A DNA stretch of 64,000 nucleotides from Sphingomonas sp. Leaf339. GTDB lineage: Bacteria; Pseudomonadota; Alphaproteobacteria; Sphingomonadales; Sphingomonadaceae. A model generated the notes under the pieces. The model did no database searches. It saw only the letters and a list, made by a program, of their open reading frames with translations, and was not told the DNA's origin. The translations under genes and the position numbers were made by a program. The first letter of the stretch is position 1. Every line of letters begins with the position of its first letter. The stretch covers positions 126,501 to 190,500 of the forward strand of contig NZ_LMRS01000001.1 in assembly GCF_001426195.1 (NCBI RefSeq). The letters run 5' to 3'. This document shows, one piece after another, positions 18,121 to 26,625 of the stretch.

Positions 18121-18146
18121 ACGGGCGCCGGGGAGGTGCCCGTTTT
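18121..18146 (+). terminator. Rho-independent terminator after grxD
   Basis: ACGGGCGCC and GGTGCCCGT pair (one G.U) around GGGGA and run into TTTT on the plus strand, 30 bp after the grxD stop. Confidence 0.75.
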
Positions 18147-18245
18147 CGTTTGTGGTTGTCGCCTACGGCTCACTAGCGGGTCTGGAATCGCTTCTTCTCT
18201 TCCCGGCGTCGGATCTGAGTTCGGCTTCATTCATCTGCGGCTCGA

Positions 18246-18635
18246 TCAGCGCCATGGAAGCATTGCGCGCAAGCGGGGGTCACGCAGCCACAGTCCTGCC
18301 CAGGCGCCAACGCCCAGCGCCACGTTGACGATTTCGGGCAGGATCAACGCCTGCGTGACACGCAGATGCGCGGCGATGGCACCGCCGACGAACCCGGTGA
18401 TGAGGATAGCGCCTAACACGGCCGTGCAAGGGATCGCGTAGACCGCGCCGCTGACGAGGGCGAGCACGGCAACGGGAAACAGTGTCGCCGAACCCCAGCC
18501 ATCCGATGACATGTCGGATGCGAACACCTGAGGGTGCAGTAACCCGACCGCTCCGTCGATGATCATGAGAAGAGCCACCAGTGTACTTATCATGACACCG
18601 GCGCGATGCTCGATCGTTCCCTTGGTCATCTTCAA
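18246..18635 (-). CDS. DoxX-like small membrane protein
   Basis: A 129-aa protein with four hydrophobic segments (about residues 14-33, 50-68, 72-90 and 100-117). The arrangement, with short polar loops and a C-terminal WAGLWLRDPRLRAMLPW, fits the DoxX-like/DUF4267-type four-helix family. Function is unknown. It is divergent from the exported zincin, with 145 bp between them. Confidence 0.6.
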   Translation of the reverse strand: MKMTKGTIEHRAGVMISTLVALLMIIDGAVGLLHPQVFASDMSSDGWGSATLFPVAVLALVSGAVYAIPCTAVLGAILITGFVGGAIAAHLRVTQALILPEIVNVALGVGAWAGLWLRDPRLRAMLPWR

Positions 18636-18780
18636 TCCCCCTTTGCGACCCGCGTGAAGCTAGAGGGAGGATGTCAAATAGCGCCAGTCCCTTGGACTGC
18701 GGCCAAAACGTGCACTCCCCCGGCTTGTCCCTGTCAGCGGGCATCGCTAGCCTCGCCGGATAGGGGAGCATCGAAAAACC

Positions 18781-20271
18781 ATGAAGATCGTCATGCTGGC
18801 GCTGCTGATGGCAGTATGGCCCACCGCCGCGTCGGCGGAATGGCGTGTCGCCCGCAGCGATCATTTCACGATCTATTCCGAAGATGATGGCAGGACGCTG
18901 GCCGATTATGCCGGCAAGGTGGAACGCTTCGATAGCGCTCTGCGGCGGCTGCGCCGGGTGGAGGATCATCCGGTCTCCCCCGCCAACCGGGTGACGATCT
19001 TCGTCGTGCGCAGCACATCGGCCGTTCGCAAGGTACTGGGCGGCGACAATGCCTGGGCGGCCGGTTTCTATCGACCCCGTGCGGCGAATTCCGTGATCGT
19101 CACGCCCAGCCTGCGCTTTGCCGGCGTCGATGGACGCGGGGCGCTCGATCCGATGACCGTACTGCTCCACGAATATACACACCATTTCCTGCTGGAGAAT
19201 TTCGCGGCGGCCTATCCGGCATGGTTCGTGGAGGGCTTCGCGGAATTCGCCTCGGCGGCTCAATTCGACGATAATGGCGCTGTCGGCATCGGTCTGCCCG
19301 CGCAGCACCGCGCGCGGACGCTGATGCGTCCGCAGTTCCTGACGCTGTCCGAAATGTTAACGGACGATCAGCGCACTCTGAGCAAGAGCGAGCGACCGAA
19401 CCTGTATGCGACCGGTTGGCTATTGACCCACTATCTGATCTTTTCAGATGCGCGCAAGGGTCAGCTCAGCCGGTATCTGACCGCCATCAACGATGGCGAG
19501 CCGCGCGCGGCGGCGGCCAAGGCCGCCTTCGGCGATCTCAACACCCTGGATCGCGAACTCGATGCGTACATGAAGCGCAAGCTCGATTACATCCGCATAC
19601 CACCTAGCCAGCTCACTGGCGGCAAGATCGAGATTGAGGAAGTGTCGCCCGGTGCCGCAGCCGTCCTGCCGCTCAAGATGCGGCTGAAGCGGGGCGTGCT
19701 GCGCCCGGACGCGGCGGCGTTCGCGGCGCTGGCGCGAACCGCCGCCGCACCGTTCCCGAATGATCTGGACGCCCAGCTTGTTCTGGCGGATGCCGAGGCG
19801 TTGGCCGGCAAGCTCGATGCGTGCGACACGGCCATCGCGCGCGCGCTGGCCGCGCAGCCGAACTCCCCCGATGCGCTGATGGCTCGCGCCGCCAGCATGA
19901 TGCGTCGCCGCGACGAGGCGGGGGCCAAGGCGGATTGGCCCGCCATTCGAACCGCCATCAGCCGCGCGAACAAGGCGGAACCGGACAGTCCGCTGCCGCT
20001 CATCCTTTATTACGACAGCTTCGTCGCTGCCAACCAGCCGCCGCCGAAACTGGCCGTCGACGGTCTGGAGCGAGCGTTCGAGCTTGCCCCGCAGGACGGC
20101 GGCCTACGATTGCGTCTGGCCACGCAGTTGGTGAGGGACCGGCGTTTCGACGAAGCGCGGATGGTGCTGGCACCGCTCGCCTATGCGCCGCACGTCGGCG
20201 CGCAGGTAGAGGCCGCCCGCGCGATGCTCGATCGCCTGCCGATGGATAATTCGGCGCACACGGTAAGCTGA
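18781..20271 (+). CDS. Exported zinc-metallopeptidase-like protein with TPR-like C-terminus
   Basis: A 496-aa protein with a signal peptide (about residues 1-19, cleavage after ASA). The gluzincin core LLHEYTHHFLLE gives the metal ligands His130 and His134 with general base Glu131. A downstream FVEGFAEFAS provides the third ligand, as in DUF1570-type peptidases. Residues 300-490 contain helical repeats with alternating Ala/Leu and Asp typical of TPRs. It is probably periplasmic; the substrate is unknown. It is not visibly part of the BlaI/M56 operon, from which it is separated by about 250 bp with an inverted repeat. Confidence 0.75.
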   Translation: MKIVMLALLMAVWPTAASAEWRVARSDHFTIYSEDDGRTLADYAGKVERFDSALRRLRRVEDHPVSPANRVTIFVVRSTSAVRKVLGGDNAWAAGFYRPRAANSVIVTPSLRFAGVDGRGALDPMTVLLHEYTHHFLLENFAAAYPAWFVEGFAEFASAAQFDDNGAVGIGLPAQHRARTLMRPQFLTLSEMLTDDQRTLSKSERPNLYATGWLLTHYLIFSDARKGQLSRYLTAINDGEPRAAAAKAAFGDLNTLDRELDAYMKRKLDYIRIPPSQLTGGKIEIEEVSPGAAAVLPLKMRLKRGVLRPDAAAFAALARTAAAPFPNDLDAQLVLADAEALAGKLDACDTAIARALAAQPNSPDALMARAASMMRRRDEAGAKADWPAIRTAISRANKAEPDSPLPLILYYDSFVAANQPPPKLAVDGLERAFELAPQDGGLRLRLATQLVRDRRFDEARMVLAPLAYAPHVGAQVEAARAMLDRLPMDNSAHTVS

Positions 20272-20288
20272 ACGAAGAAGCCGGGTGC

Positions 20289-20331
20289 GGGTGGACCGGT
20301 GCGAGACGGATCGCGAGCGACCGGTCCACCC
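20289..20331. repeat. 12-bp perfect inverted repeat between the zincin and BlaI genes
   Basis: GGGTGGACCGGT (20289-20300) and ACCGGTCCACCC (20320-20331) are exact complements with a 19-nt loop. No T-tract follows. It could be a Rho-type 3' end or a cruciform at the zincin transcript end. Confidence 0.45.
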
Positions 20332-20478
20332 TGCTGAAAGCGCTGATGCTTCGGCTGTCCTTATCGTAGCAGGGCGCGTGCCAGTTCGGCGAACGGCTGC
20401 ATTCCTGCGGCATCCTGTGGTTAACGGGCGGGGGCGGGGTGCGGCGGTCGTAAGATATTCCGACACTTGGCGAGCTAC

Positions 20479-20521
20479 ATTGACTACGTCCGTAATCGGT
20501 GCGACTACAGGCGTAGTCAAT
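20479..20521. promoter_or_regulatory. BlaI-type operator/promoter of the repressor-protease pair
   Basis: GACTAC-AGGC-GTAGTC (20503-20518) is a perfect palindrome whose core TACAGGCGTA matches the BlaI/MecI/CopY consensus TACA-nn-TGTA with one mismatch. A third half-site GACTACG lies at 20482-20488. The outer arms ATTGACTACG and CGTAGTCAAT (20479-20521) are also exact complements. TTGACT (20480-20485) with 17-bp spacing puts a -10 region on the palindrome, so repressor binding would block the promoter. Confidence 0.65.
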
Positions 20522-20534
20522 GAGGGAACGAGTC

Positions 20535-20903
20535 GTGGCCGAACGGATCAGCGATGCCGAGCATGCCGTGATGGAGGTGCTGTGGGAGGAATCGCCGCTC
20601 ACCGCGCAGGATGTGGCCGAACGGGTCGATCCGGCGCGGGACTGGAGTGCCAATACCGTCAAGACGCTGCTCGGGCGGCTGCTGGGCAAGGCGGTGATCG
20701 CGCATGAGCAGGATGGCCGGCGTTACCTGTACCGGCCGCTGGTGGCGCGCGACGATTATGTCGCAGGGGAATCGCAGCGACTGATCGACCGGCTGTTCGG
20801 CGGACGGCTGATGCCGTTCGTGGCGCATCTGGCCGAACGGGACGAGCTGACCGCGCGCGACATCGCCGAGATCGAGGCGATCCTGAAGGAGCTGAAGGCA
20901 TGA
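20535..20903 (+). CDS. BlaI/MecI/CopY-family transcriptional repressor
   Basis: A winged-helix repressor of about 122 aa. It begins AERISDAEHAVMEVLWEE, contains the helix-turn-helix WSANTVKTLLGRLLGKAVI and the wing with RRYLYRPLVARDDYV, and has a C-terminal dimerisation helix. The ATG at 20520 lies on the operator and would add five residues. The GTG at 20535 has an ideal GAGGGA seven bases upstream and matches usual family starts, so it is preferred. It overlaps the M56 gene by 4 bp and presumably represses its own operon until cleaved. Confidence 0.9.
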   Translation: MAERISDAEHAVMEVLWEESPLTAQDVAERVDPARDWSANTVKTLLGRLLGKAVIAHEQDGRRYLYRPLVARDDYVAGESQRLIDRLFGGRLMPFVAHLAERDELTARDIAEIEAILKELKA

Positions 20904-22582
20904 CCGGCTGGGCGGTGGAGGCACTGATCGCCTCGGCGATGCTGATGGCGGTGGTGCTGCTGGTGCGGGCGCCGGTGCGGCGACTGTTCGGGCCGCAGAT
21001 CGCCTACGCATTGTGGGCGCTGCCGATGCTGCGGATGGTGACGCCGCCGCTGCCCGCCGATTGGCGCGAGCAGGCCGTTATGCCGATCAGCCGGACCAGC
21101 GAGGCGGTGACGGTGCTGATCCTGCCCTCTACGGCGCCGGGTCATGTGGCGGCGGCGGCTGCGGCGGTCGAGCCGGCGGCGGCGGCGCTGCCCTGGGGCG
21201 CGATGATCGCGGCGGCATGGTTACTGGGGGCGGGGGCGTTCTTCCTGCTGCATGTCGTGCGGCATCGGCAATTCTGCCGGCGATTGCTGCGGGATGCGCG
21301 GACGCTGGACGAGATCGATGGCGTGCGCGTGATCGAGACGGCGGCGGCGGCGGGGCCGCTGGCGTTCGGCACCGCGCGGCGCTTCGTGGCGTTCCCCGAC
21401 GATTTCTCCGACCGTTATGACGCGGACGAGCGCGAACTAGCGCTGGCGCACGAGCTGGGTCACCACGCGCGCGGCGACCTGATCGCGAACTGGGCGGCGC
21501 TGGCGCTGCTGGCGGTGCACTGGTTCAATCCGCTGGCGTGGCAGGCGTTCCGGGCGTTTCGCTGCGATCAGGAACTGGCCAACGACGCACGCGTGCTGGC
21601 GGGACGCAGCCGTACCGATCGCCACATCTATGCCTGCGCGATTGTGAAGGCCGCGCATGGCGGCGCGATCTCCGCCGCTTGTCACCTGCACACTATCACC
21701 GATCTGAAAGGGAGACTGAGGATGTTGACGAATACACGTCTATCGCGTGCTCGCCTGGCCACCGGGGCGGCGGCGGTGCTGGGGTTCGTGGTGACGGGAT
21801 TGGCCGTGACCGCATCGGGGACGCAGGCAGCGGCGGCCATCACCGAACGGGTGGAACGCGCGACGGGCGTGCAGATCGCCGCGCCGGCGGTGCCGCCCGC
21901 ACCAGTCGCGCCTGCCGCGCCGGCGGCACCGGCGCCAGGCGACAAGACCACGAAGCGGGTTGTGATCGTCAAGGATGGTCGCTCCACCACCTATGTCGGC
22001 GCCGACGCCGACCGGTTCCTGACGGCCAACCGGATCATGGTGCCGATGCCGCCGACGCCACCTGCGCGAGCGGACGGGGCAAGGCCGCCGCTGCCGCCGG
22101 TGCCGCCGCGCGTCATGGTGATGCGGACGAACGGTGACACGATTGTCGATGGCGGCCATGGCCCGGTGGCGATCCGCGGCGGCGATTGCCAGCCAGCCTC
22201 TGACACCGAAACGGTGATCCATCGGCAGGAGAACGGCCGGCGGGTAACGGTGATCTGCAACAACCGGATTTCGGTGCAGGCGGACGTCGCGATGCGCGTG
22301 GCGATGGCGTCACGTCAGGCTGAGTTCGCGGGGCGGCAGGCGGGTTTTGCTCAGCGGCAGGCGGCAATGGCGGGACGGGAAGCGGACCGGGCGGCGCAGC
22401 AAGCAGCGATCGCCGAACGTCGCGCTGGCGAGGCGAAGGCATCGGGCCTGAAGCAGGCGATCGCCAGCATCCAGACGGCCCGCACCTCGATCGAGAACAA
22501 CCGCAACCTGACGGGAGAACAACGGGCAGAGGCGCTCGCCGGGCTGGACGAGGCCATGGCCGAAGTGCGCAACGAGTTGTAG
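20900..22582 (+). CDS. M56/BlaR1-like membrane metallopeptidase sensor
   Basis: A 560-aa membrane protease partnered with the upstream repressor (ATGA overlap). N-terminal hydrophobic helices flank the zinc motif AHELGHHARGDL (His184, Glu185, His188), followed by another helix near residue 290. By analogy with BlaR1/MecR1, an external signal activates the cytoplasmic protease, which cleaves the repressor. Unlike BlaR1 there is no penicillin-binding domain. The C-terminal half is Pro/Ala-rich and ends in an alanine/glutamine/arginine-rich helical stretch with recurring RQA, AQR and GR steps (about residues 470-515). The inducer is therefore unlikely to be detected by acylation. Confidence 0.85.
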   Translation: MTGWAVEALIASAMLMAVVLLVRAPVRRLFGPQIAYALWALPMLRMVTPPLPADWREQAVMPISRTSEAVTVLILPSTAPGHVAAAAAAVEPAAAALPWGAMIAAAWLLGAGAFFLLHVVRHRQFCRRLLRDARTLDEIDGVRVIETAAAAGPLAFGTARRFVAFPDDFSDRYDADERELALAHELGHHARGDLIANWAALALLAVHWFNPLAWQAFRAFRCDQELANDARVLAGRSRTDRHIYACAIVKAAHGGAISAACHLHTITDLKGRLRMLTNTRLSRARLATGAAAVLGFVVTGLAVTASGTQAAAAITERVERATGVQIAAPAVPPAPVAPAAPAAPAPGDKTTKRVVIVKDGRSTTYVGADADRFLTANRIMVPMPPTPPARADGARPPLPPVPPRVMVMRTNGDTIVDGGHGPVAIRGGDCQPASDTETVIHRQENGRRVTVICNNRISVQADVAMRVAMASRQAEFAGRQAGFAQRQAAMAGREADRAAQQAAIAERRAGEAKASGLKQAIASIQTARTSIENNRNLTGEQRAEALAGLDEAMAEVRNEL

Positions 22583-22659
22583 GACTGACCCGACCGGGGA
22601 CAGCGGGTGCTACGGGCGGGGCTTGCCATCACGGCGCTCCGCCGCCACATCGGACGGTA

Positions 22660-23520
22660 ATGGCCGATCTACCGACCGGAATGCCGATCCAGCTCGAACC
22701 GCTGGTGATCCGCGTGCTGGCGCCCAATGCCTCGGCCTACACCTATACCGGCACGCAATCCTATGTCGTCGGTGGCGGCGGCAACGTGGCGGTGATCGAT
22801 CCCGGCCCCGACGATGACGCGCATCTGGGGGCGCTGGAGCGAGCGATCGGTGGGCGACCGGTTCACGCGATCATGATTACCCATCATCACCGCGATCACA
22901 GCCCGTTGGCGCGTCGCCTGAGCGCCTCAACCGGCGCGCCGATCATCGGTGCGGCGCCCTTCGCGCCGGACGATCAAGGGAGCCGGGCGGATGCCGCGTT
23001 CGATGCGGACTATGCGCCTGACCGGGTGCTGGCGGAGGGCGACCGCGTATCCGGCGCCGATTGGACGCTGACCGCGTTGGCGACACCGGGGCATACGTCG
23101 AACCATCTCTGCTTTGCGTTGGAAGAAACAGGCGCGCTGTTTTCGGGCGACCATGTGATGGGCTGGGCGACCAGCGTCGTCTCGCCGCCAGATGGCGACA
23201 TGGGCGCGTATATGGCCAGTCTGGACAAGCTGATGGGTCGCGACGACCGAGTGTTCTATCCCGGGCATGGCGAGGCGGTGGAGAACCCCCGCCGGCTGGT
23301 GCGCGGGATGCTGGGCCACCGCAAGCAGCGCGAAGGCCAGATATTGCGCCTGTTGCGCGAGGACGGACAGGCGATCCCGGCGATGGTCGGGCGGATGTAT
23401 GCGGGGCTGGACACGCGGCTGTTGCCGGCGGCGGAGCGATCCGTGCTGGCGCATCTGTACGATCTGGCGAATCGCGGGCTGGTGGCGCAGGAGGGTGAGA
23501 CATGGCGGATCGCGGCGTGA
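22660..23520 (+). CDS. MBL-fold metallohydrolase (LACTB2-like)
   Basis: A 286-aa metallo-beta-lactamase-fold enzyme. The metal site is THHHRDHSPL, with further ligands in ATPGHTSNHLCF and FSGDHVMGW, and the last His in YPGHGEAV. A C-terminal winged-helix-like region (about residues 220-280) matches the LACTB2/GloB-like subgroup acting on RNA or thioesters. The substrate is uncertain. It overlaps the DUF4230 gene by 19 bp. Its position behind the BlaI/M56 pair is suggestive but there is no sign of shared regulation. Confidence 0.85.
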   Translation: MADLPTGMPIQLEPLVIRVLAPNASAYTYTGTQSYVVGGGGNVAVIDPGPDDDAHLGALERAIGGRPVHAIMITHHHRDHSPLARRLSASTGAPIIGAAPFAPDDQGSRADAAFDADYAPDRVLAEGDRVSGADWTLTALATPGHTSNHLCFALEETGALFSGDHVMGWATSVVSPPDGDMGAYMASLDKLMGRDDRVFYPGHGEAVENPRRLVRGMLGHRKQREGQILRLLREDGQAIPAMVGRMYAGLDTRLLPAAERSVLAHLYDLANRGLVAQEGETWRIAA

Positions 23521-24245
23521 TCGATCCGGTGCCAGAGCCCGTGGCAAAACAGGGCGGCGGAGCGGGATCGTTCCTGGCGAAGGCAACCGGCGTCGTCATT
23601 CTGCTAGTGCTGGCGGTGCTCCTCGCGTTGCTCGGCGTGCAGCGTTACGTCGCGGACCGACTGACCCCCGATCCGACGACGATCGCCAGTGCCAGCCTGC
23701 AAGGGCTGCGCGAACAGAACCGGCTGTCGGCCTTTGCCGCGCGCTATGTTGCGGTCGTCACCTCTCGCCAGTCTCAGCTGGGGTTTTCCACCGAGAAGAC
23801 GCTCATCATGCCGGGATCGGTGCGGTACGAGGTCGATCTGGGCAAGCTGACCGAGCGCGACGTGGCATGGGATGCGGCGAGCAAGACGCTGTCGGTGCGC
23901 TTGCCCGCGGTCGAGGTCGACGGGCCACAGGTCGATCTGGCGGCGACGCGCGAATATGGGTCGGGCGGTGTGCTGACGACCTTCACCGACGCCGAATCGC
24001 GGTTGGACGCCGCCAATCGCCGCGCCGGACAGGCCGAATTGCTGCGGCAGGCGCGTGAGCCGACCACGATGCGGCTGGCCAAGGACGCTACACGCCGCGC
24101 GGTGGAACGCAGCTTCGCACTGCCGCTGCGCGCCGCCGGACTGGACGCGAAGGTGCAGGTACGCTTCGCCGATGACCCGACGACCACCGATGAGCGTTGG
24201 GATGTCTCGCGCTCGCTGGCGGAAGTGCTAGGGAACAGGCAATAG
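23502..24245 (+). CDS. DUF4230 membrane-anchored protein
   Basis: A 247-aa protein with one N-terminal transmembrane helix (about residues 27-46) and an extracytoplasmic domain. Features fitting DUF4230 are ARYVAVVTSRQSQLGFSTEKT, the middle YEVDLGKLTERDVAWD and a C-terminal alpha/beta segment. The role of the family is unknown. It is translationally coupled to the MBL gene and ends 28 bp before nadA. Confidence 0.75.
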   Translation: MADRGVIDPVPEPVAKQGGGAGSFLAKATGVVILLVLAVLLALLGVQRYVADRLTPDPTTIASASLQGLREQNRLSAFAARYVAVVTSRQSQLGFSTEKTLIMPGSVRYEVDLGKLTERDVAWDAASKTLSVRLPAVEVDGPQVDLAATREYGSGGVLTTFTDAESRLDAANRRAGQAELLRQAREPTTMRLAKDATRRAVERSFALPLRAAGLDAKVQVRFADDPTTTDERWDVSRSLAEVLGNRQ

Positions 24246-24273
24246 CCGCAACCGACGCGGGCGGAGACGATCG

Positions 24274-25272
24274 ATGGAATTGACGACCAACTTCACCGGG
24301 CTCGACCTGCGGGCCGAGATCGACCGGCTCCGCAAGGAGCGCAATGCGGTGATCCTGGCGCATTATTACCAGAAGCCGGAATTGCAGGACATCGCCGACT
24401 TTGTCGGTGACAGCCTTGACCTGTCGAAGAAGGCGCAGGCGACCGATGCCGACGTCATCGCGTTTTGCGGGGTGCGCTTTATGGCGGAAACGGCGAAGAT
24501 CCTGAGCCCACAGAAGATCGTCGTGCTGCCCGACATGGATGCCGGCTGTTCGCTGGAGGATAGCTGCCCGCCCGACCAGTTCGCCGCGTTCCGCGCAAAG
24601 CATCCCGATCACATCGCGCTGACGTACATCAACTGTTCTGCAGAGGTGAAGGCGCTGTCGGACGTGATCGTCACGTCATCGTCGGCGGAAGCCATCCTGG
24701 CGAAGATCCCGCTCGACCAGAAGATCATCTTCGGTCCCGACCGCAATCTTGGGGGCTATCTGGCACGCAAGACCGGCCGTGACATGTTGTTGTGGCCGGG
24801 CGTGTGCATCGTGCACGAGGCGTTTTCGGAAACCGAACTGCTGAAGCTCAAGGCGCAGCATCCCGGCGCCCCGATCGCGGCCCATCCGGAATGTCCGGCG
24901 GTCATTCTGGACCATGCCGATTATGTCGGATCGACGCGCGGCATTCTGGAATATGCCAATGCGATGCCGGGCGACACGCTGATCGTCGCGACCGAACCGC
25001 ATATCATCCACCAGATGGAAAAGGCGATGCCGCACAAGCGCTTCATCGGCGCGCCGGGGGCGGACGGGAACTGCAACTGCAACATCTGTCCGTACATGGC
25101 GCTGAATACGATGGAGAAGCTGTACGTGGCACTCCGCGATCTGCAGCCGCGGATCGAAATGGAAGAAGGGTTGCGGCTGCGCGCCAAGAAGAGCCTCGAT
25201 GCGATGCTGGCGATGGCGGGTGGCACGGTCGGGCAGGGCGATCTGGGGCCGGCGAAAGTAACGGGCGACTGA
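24274..25272 (+). CDS. nadA: Quinolinate synthase
   Basis: A 332-aa [4Fe-4S] enzyme condensing iminoaspartate with dihydroxyacetone phosphate to quinolinate in NAD biosynthesis. Signatures are AHYYQKPELQDIADFVGDSL and AFCGVRFMAETAKILSP. MDAGCSLEDSCPP and the C-terminal GNCNCNICPYMALNT supply cluster cysteines. nadC lies 1.3 kb downstream, but nadB is not in the window and a diguanylate cyclase sits between on the opposite strand. Confidence 0.97.
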   Translation: MELTTNFTGLDLRAEIDRLRKERNAVILAHYYQKPELQDIADFVGDSLDLSKKAQATDADVIAFCGVRFMAETAKILSPQKIVVLPDMDAGCSLEDSCPPDQFAAFRAKHPDHIALTYINCSAEVKALSDVIVTSSSAEAILAKIPLDQKIIFGPDRNLGGYLARKTGRDMLLWPGVCIVHEAFSETELLKLKAQHPGAPIAAHPECPAVILDHADYVGSTRGILEYANAMPGDTLIVATEPHIIHQMEKAMPHKRFIGAPGADGNCNCNICPYMALNTMEKLYVALRDLQPRIEMEEGLRLRAKKSLDAMLAMAGGTVGQGDLGPAKVTGD

Positions 25273-25278
25273 CGGCGT

Positions 25279-26406
25279 TCAGAACGGCAGGAGTTCACCC
25301 TGCCGTTCCACATCGGCAAGGCGAGCGCCGCCGCCCATCGCCTTCACCCTGTACAGGCTGCGATCGGCGCGGGCCATCAGGTCGGCCAGCGGCCTGACCC
25401 CGCCATCGTGCACGGCGATGCCGACGCTGGCGCCGCAGATGACGAGATCGCCGTCGATCGCATGGGGTTCGCGCAAGCTGGCGGCGATATCGTTGCCCAG
25501 GGCGATCGCACTGTGATTGTCGTGATCGGCGGCCACGACCACGAACTCGTCGCCGCCGATCCGCGTGACCAGCGCATCCGGCCCGGCGACCTGACGCAAT
25601 CGGTCGGCGGCGGTCTGGAGCAGGCCGTCACCGGCAGCATGGCCATAACGGTCGTTGATCCGCTTGAATCCATCGAGATCGATGTAAAACAGCGCGTCGC
25701 CCGCCCGGCCGGCAAATCCCTGTTCCAGTCCGGTGCGGTTCAACAGCCCGGTCAGCGGATCGCGCAACGCCAGGCGCACCATTGCACGTTCCGCCTGCAT
25801 CGTGGCGACCAGCGCGCGGTTCAAGCGGAACGCACCCGCCGTCATGCCGACCATGAACAACGGCGTCTGCACCAGCACCACGAGCAATGCCGGCTGGTCT
25901 GACAGGATTGCGGCAAGGCAGCACGGCCCCAGATTGCAGGTCAGGAGCAGCACCACGAAACGCGGCGCCGCATAATTGCGCAGGCACGCCCCGCCCGCCA
26001 TGGCCGCCGATGACAGGCAGACGATGACGGTCGATACCCAGTCGCCGGTCGTAATCGTGATGAACCCGCCATACCCTATGCTGAGCGCCCACAGCACCGA
26101 TATCCAGATGTATAGATCGGTCGGCGTCGATCGTCCGCGCTCGGCCCGGTGCAGCGATACGGCCAGCACCACCAGCCGGACGGTGCAGATCGCCACCTCT
26201 GCCACGAACCAGCCGATGAACGGCGCGCTGCCCTCATGCCAGGCGACGACCCCGGTCACGATCACCGAATTGACCAGTGCCGCAAAGAACACGGTCAGCG
26301 TGCCGAACAACGTCCCCAGCAACGCCGGGTGAAGTTCAGCAGGCGTGTCACTTCCGGGAAAGGCGAGCCACCGGGTGGTGGCTAGCCGTGGCGCACTGAA
26401 ACCCAT
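25279..26406 (-). CDS. Diguanylate cyclase (GGDEF) with N-terminal membrane domain
   Basis: About 375 aa. Residues 35-200 contain roughly six hydrophobic segments forming a sensory membrane domain. The C-terminal GGDEF domain has the intact active site RIGGDEFVVV, preceded by DLDGFKRINDRYGHAAGD. It should synthesise cyclic-di-GMP. No EAL domain is present. The ATG at 26406 is taken as the start; an upstream TTG (26472) is possible, but neither has a clear ribosome-binding site. A perfect 10-bp inverted repeat (25282-25308) overlaps the 3' end. Confidence 0.85.
   Translation of the reverse strand: MGFSAPRLATTRWLAFPGSDTPAELHPALLGTLFGTLTVFFAALVNSVIVTGVVAWHEGSAPFIGWFVAEVAICTVRLVVLAVSLHRAERGRSTPTDLYIWISVLWALSIGYGGFITITTGDWVSTVIVCLSSAAMAGGACLRNYAAPRFVVLLLTCNLGPCCLAAILSDQPALLVVLVQTPLFMVGMTAGAFRLNRALVATMQAERAMVRLALRDPLTGLLNRTGLEQGFAGRAGDALFYIDLDGFKRINDRYGHAAGDGLLQTAADRLRQVAGPDALVTRIGGDEFVVVAADHDNHSAIALGNDIAASLREPHAIDGDLVICGASVGIAVHDGGVRPLADLMARADRSLYRVKAMGGGARLADVERQGELLPF
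25282..25308. repeat. 10-bp inverted repeat at the nadA/diguanylate cyclase junction
   Basis: GAACGGCAGG and CCTGCCGTTC are exact complements with a 7-nt loop, starting 10 bp after the nadA stop and lying inside the end of the convergent gene. It may act as a bidirectional hairpin end; it lacks T-tracts. Confidence 0.4.
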
Positions 26407-26625
26407 CGAACTGCGTAACACGCCTTGCGTCGTCCTGACCGAATGCCCCCGCACGTTCGGTAGCGGGATCAAATTGATAGTGGATTGATAGGCAACCTGT
26501 CCGAAGTTGCGATCGGACGCTAGACGGTGCGACGGCCGTCATGACATTTCCTTGGCCTATCATCATTTACGGGCCGGGCGTGGCGGATGTGTCACGGCCA
26601 GGCCCTTGCCGGAAAGTCCATCGCG

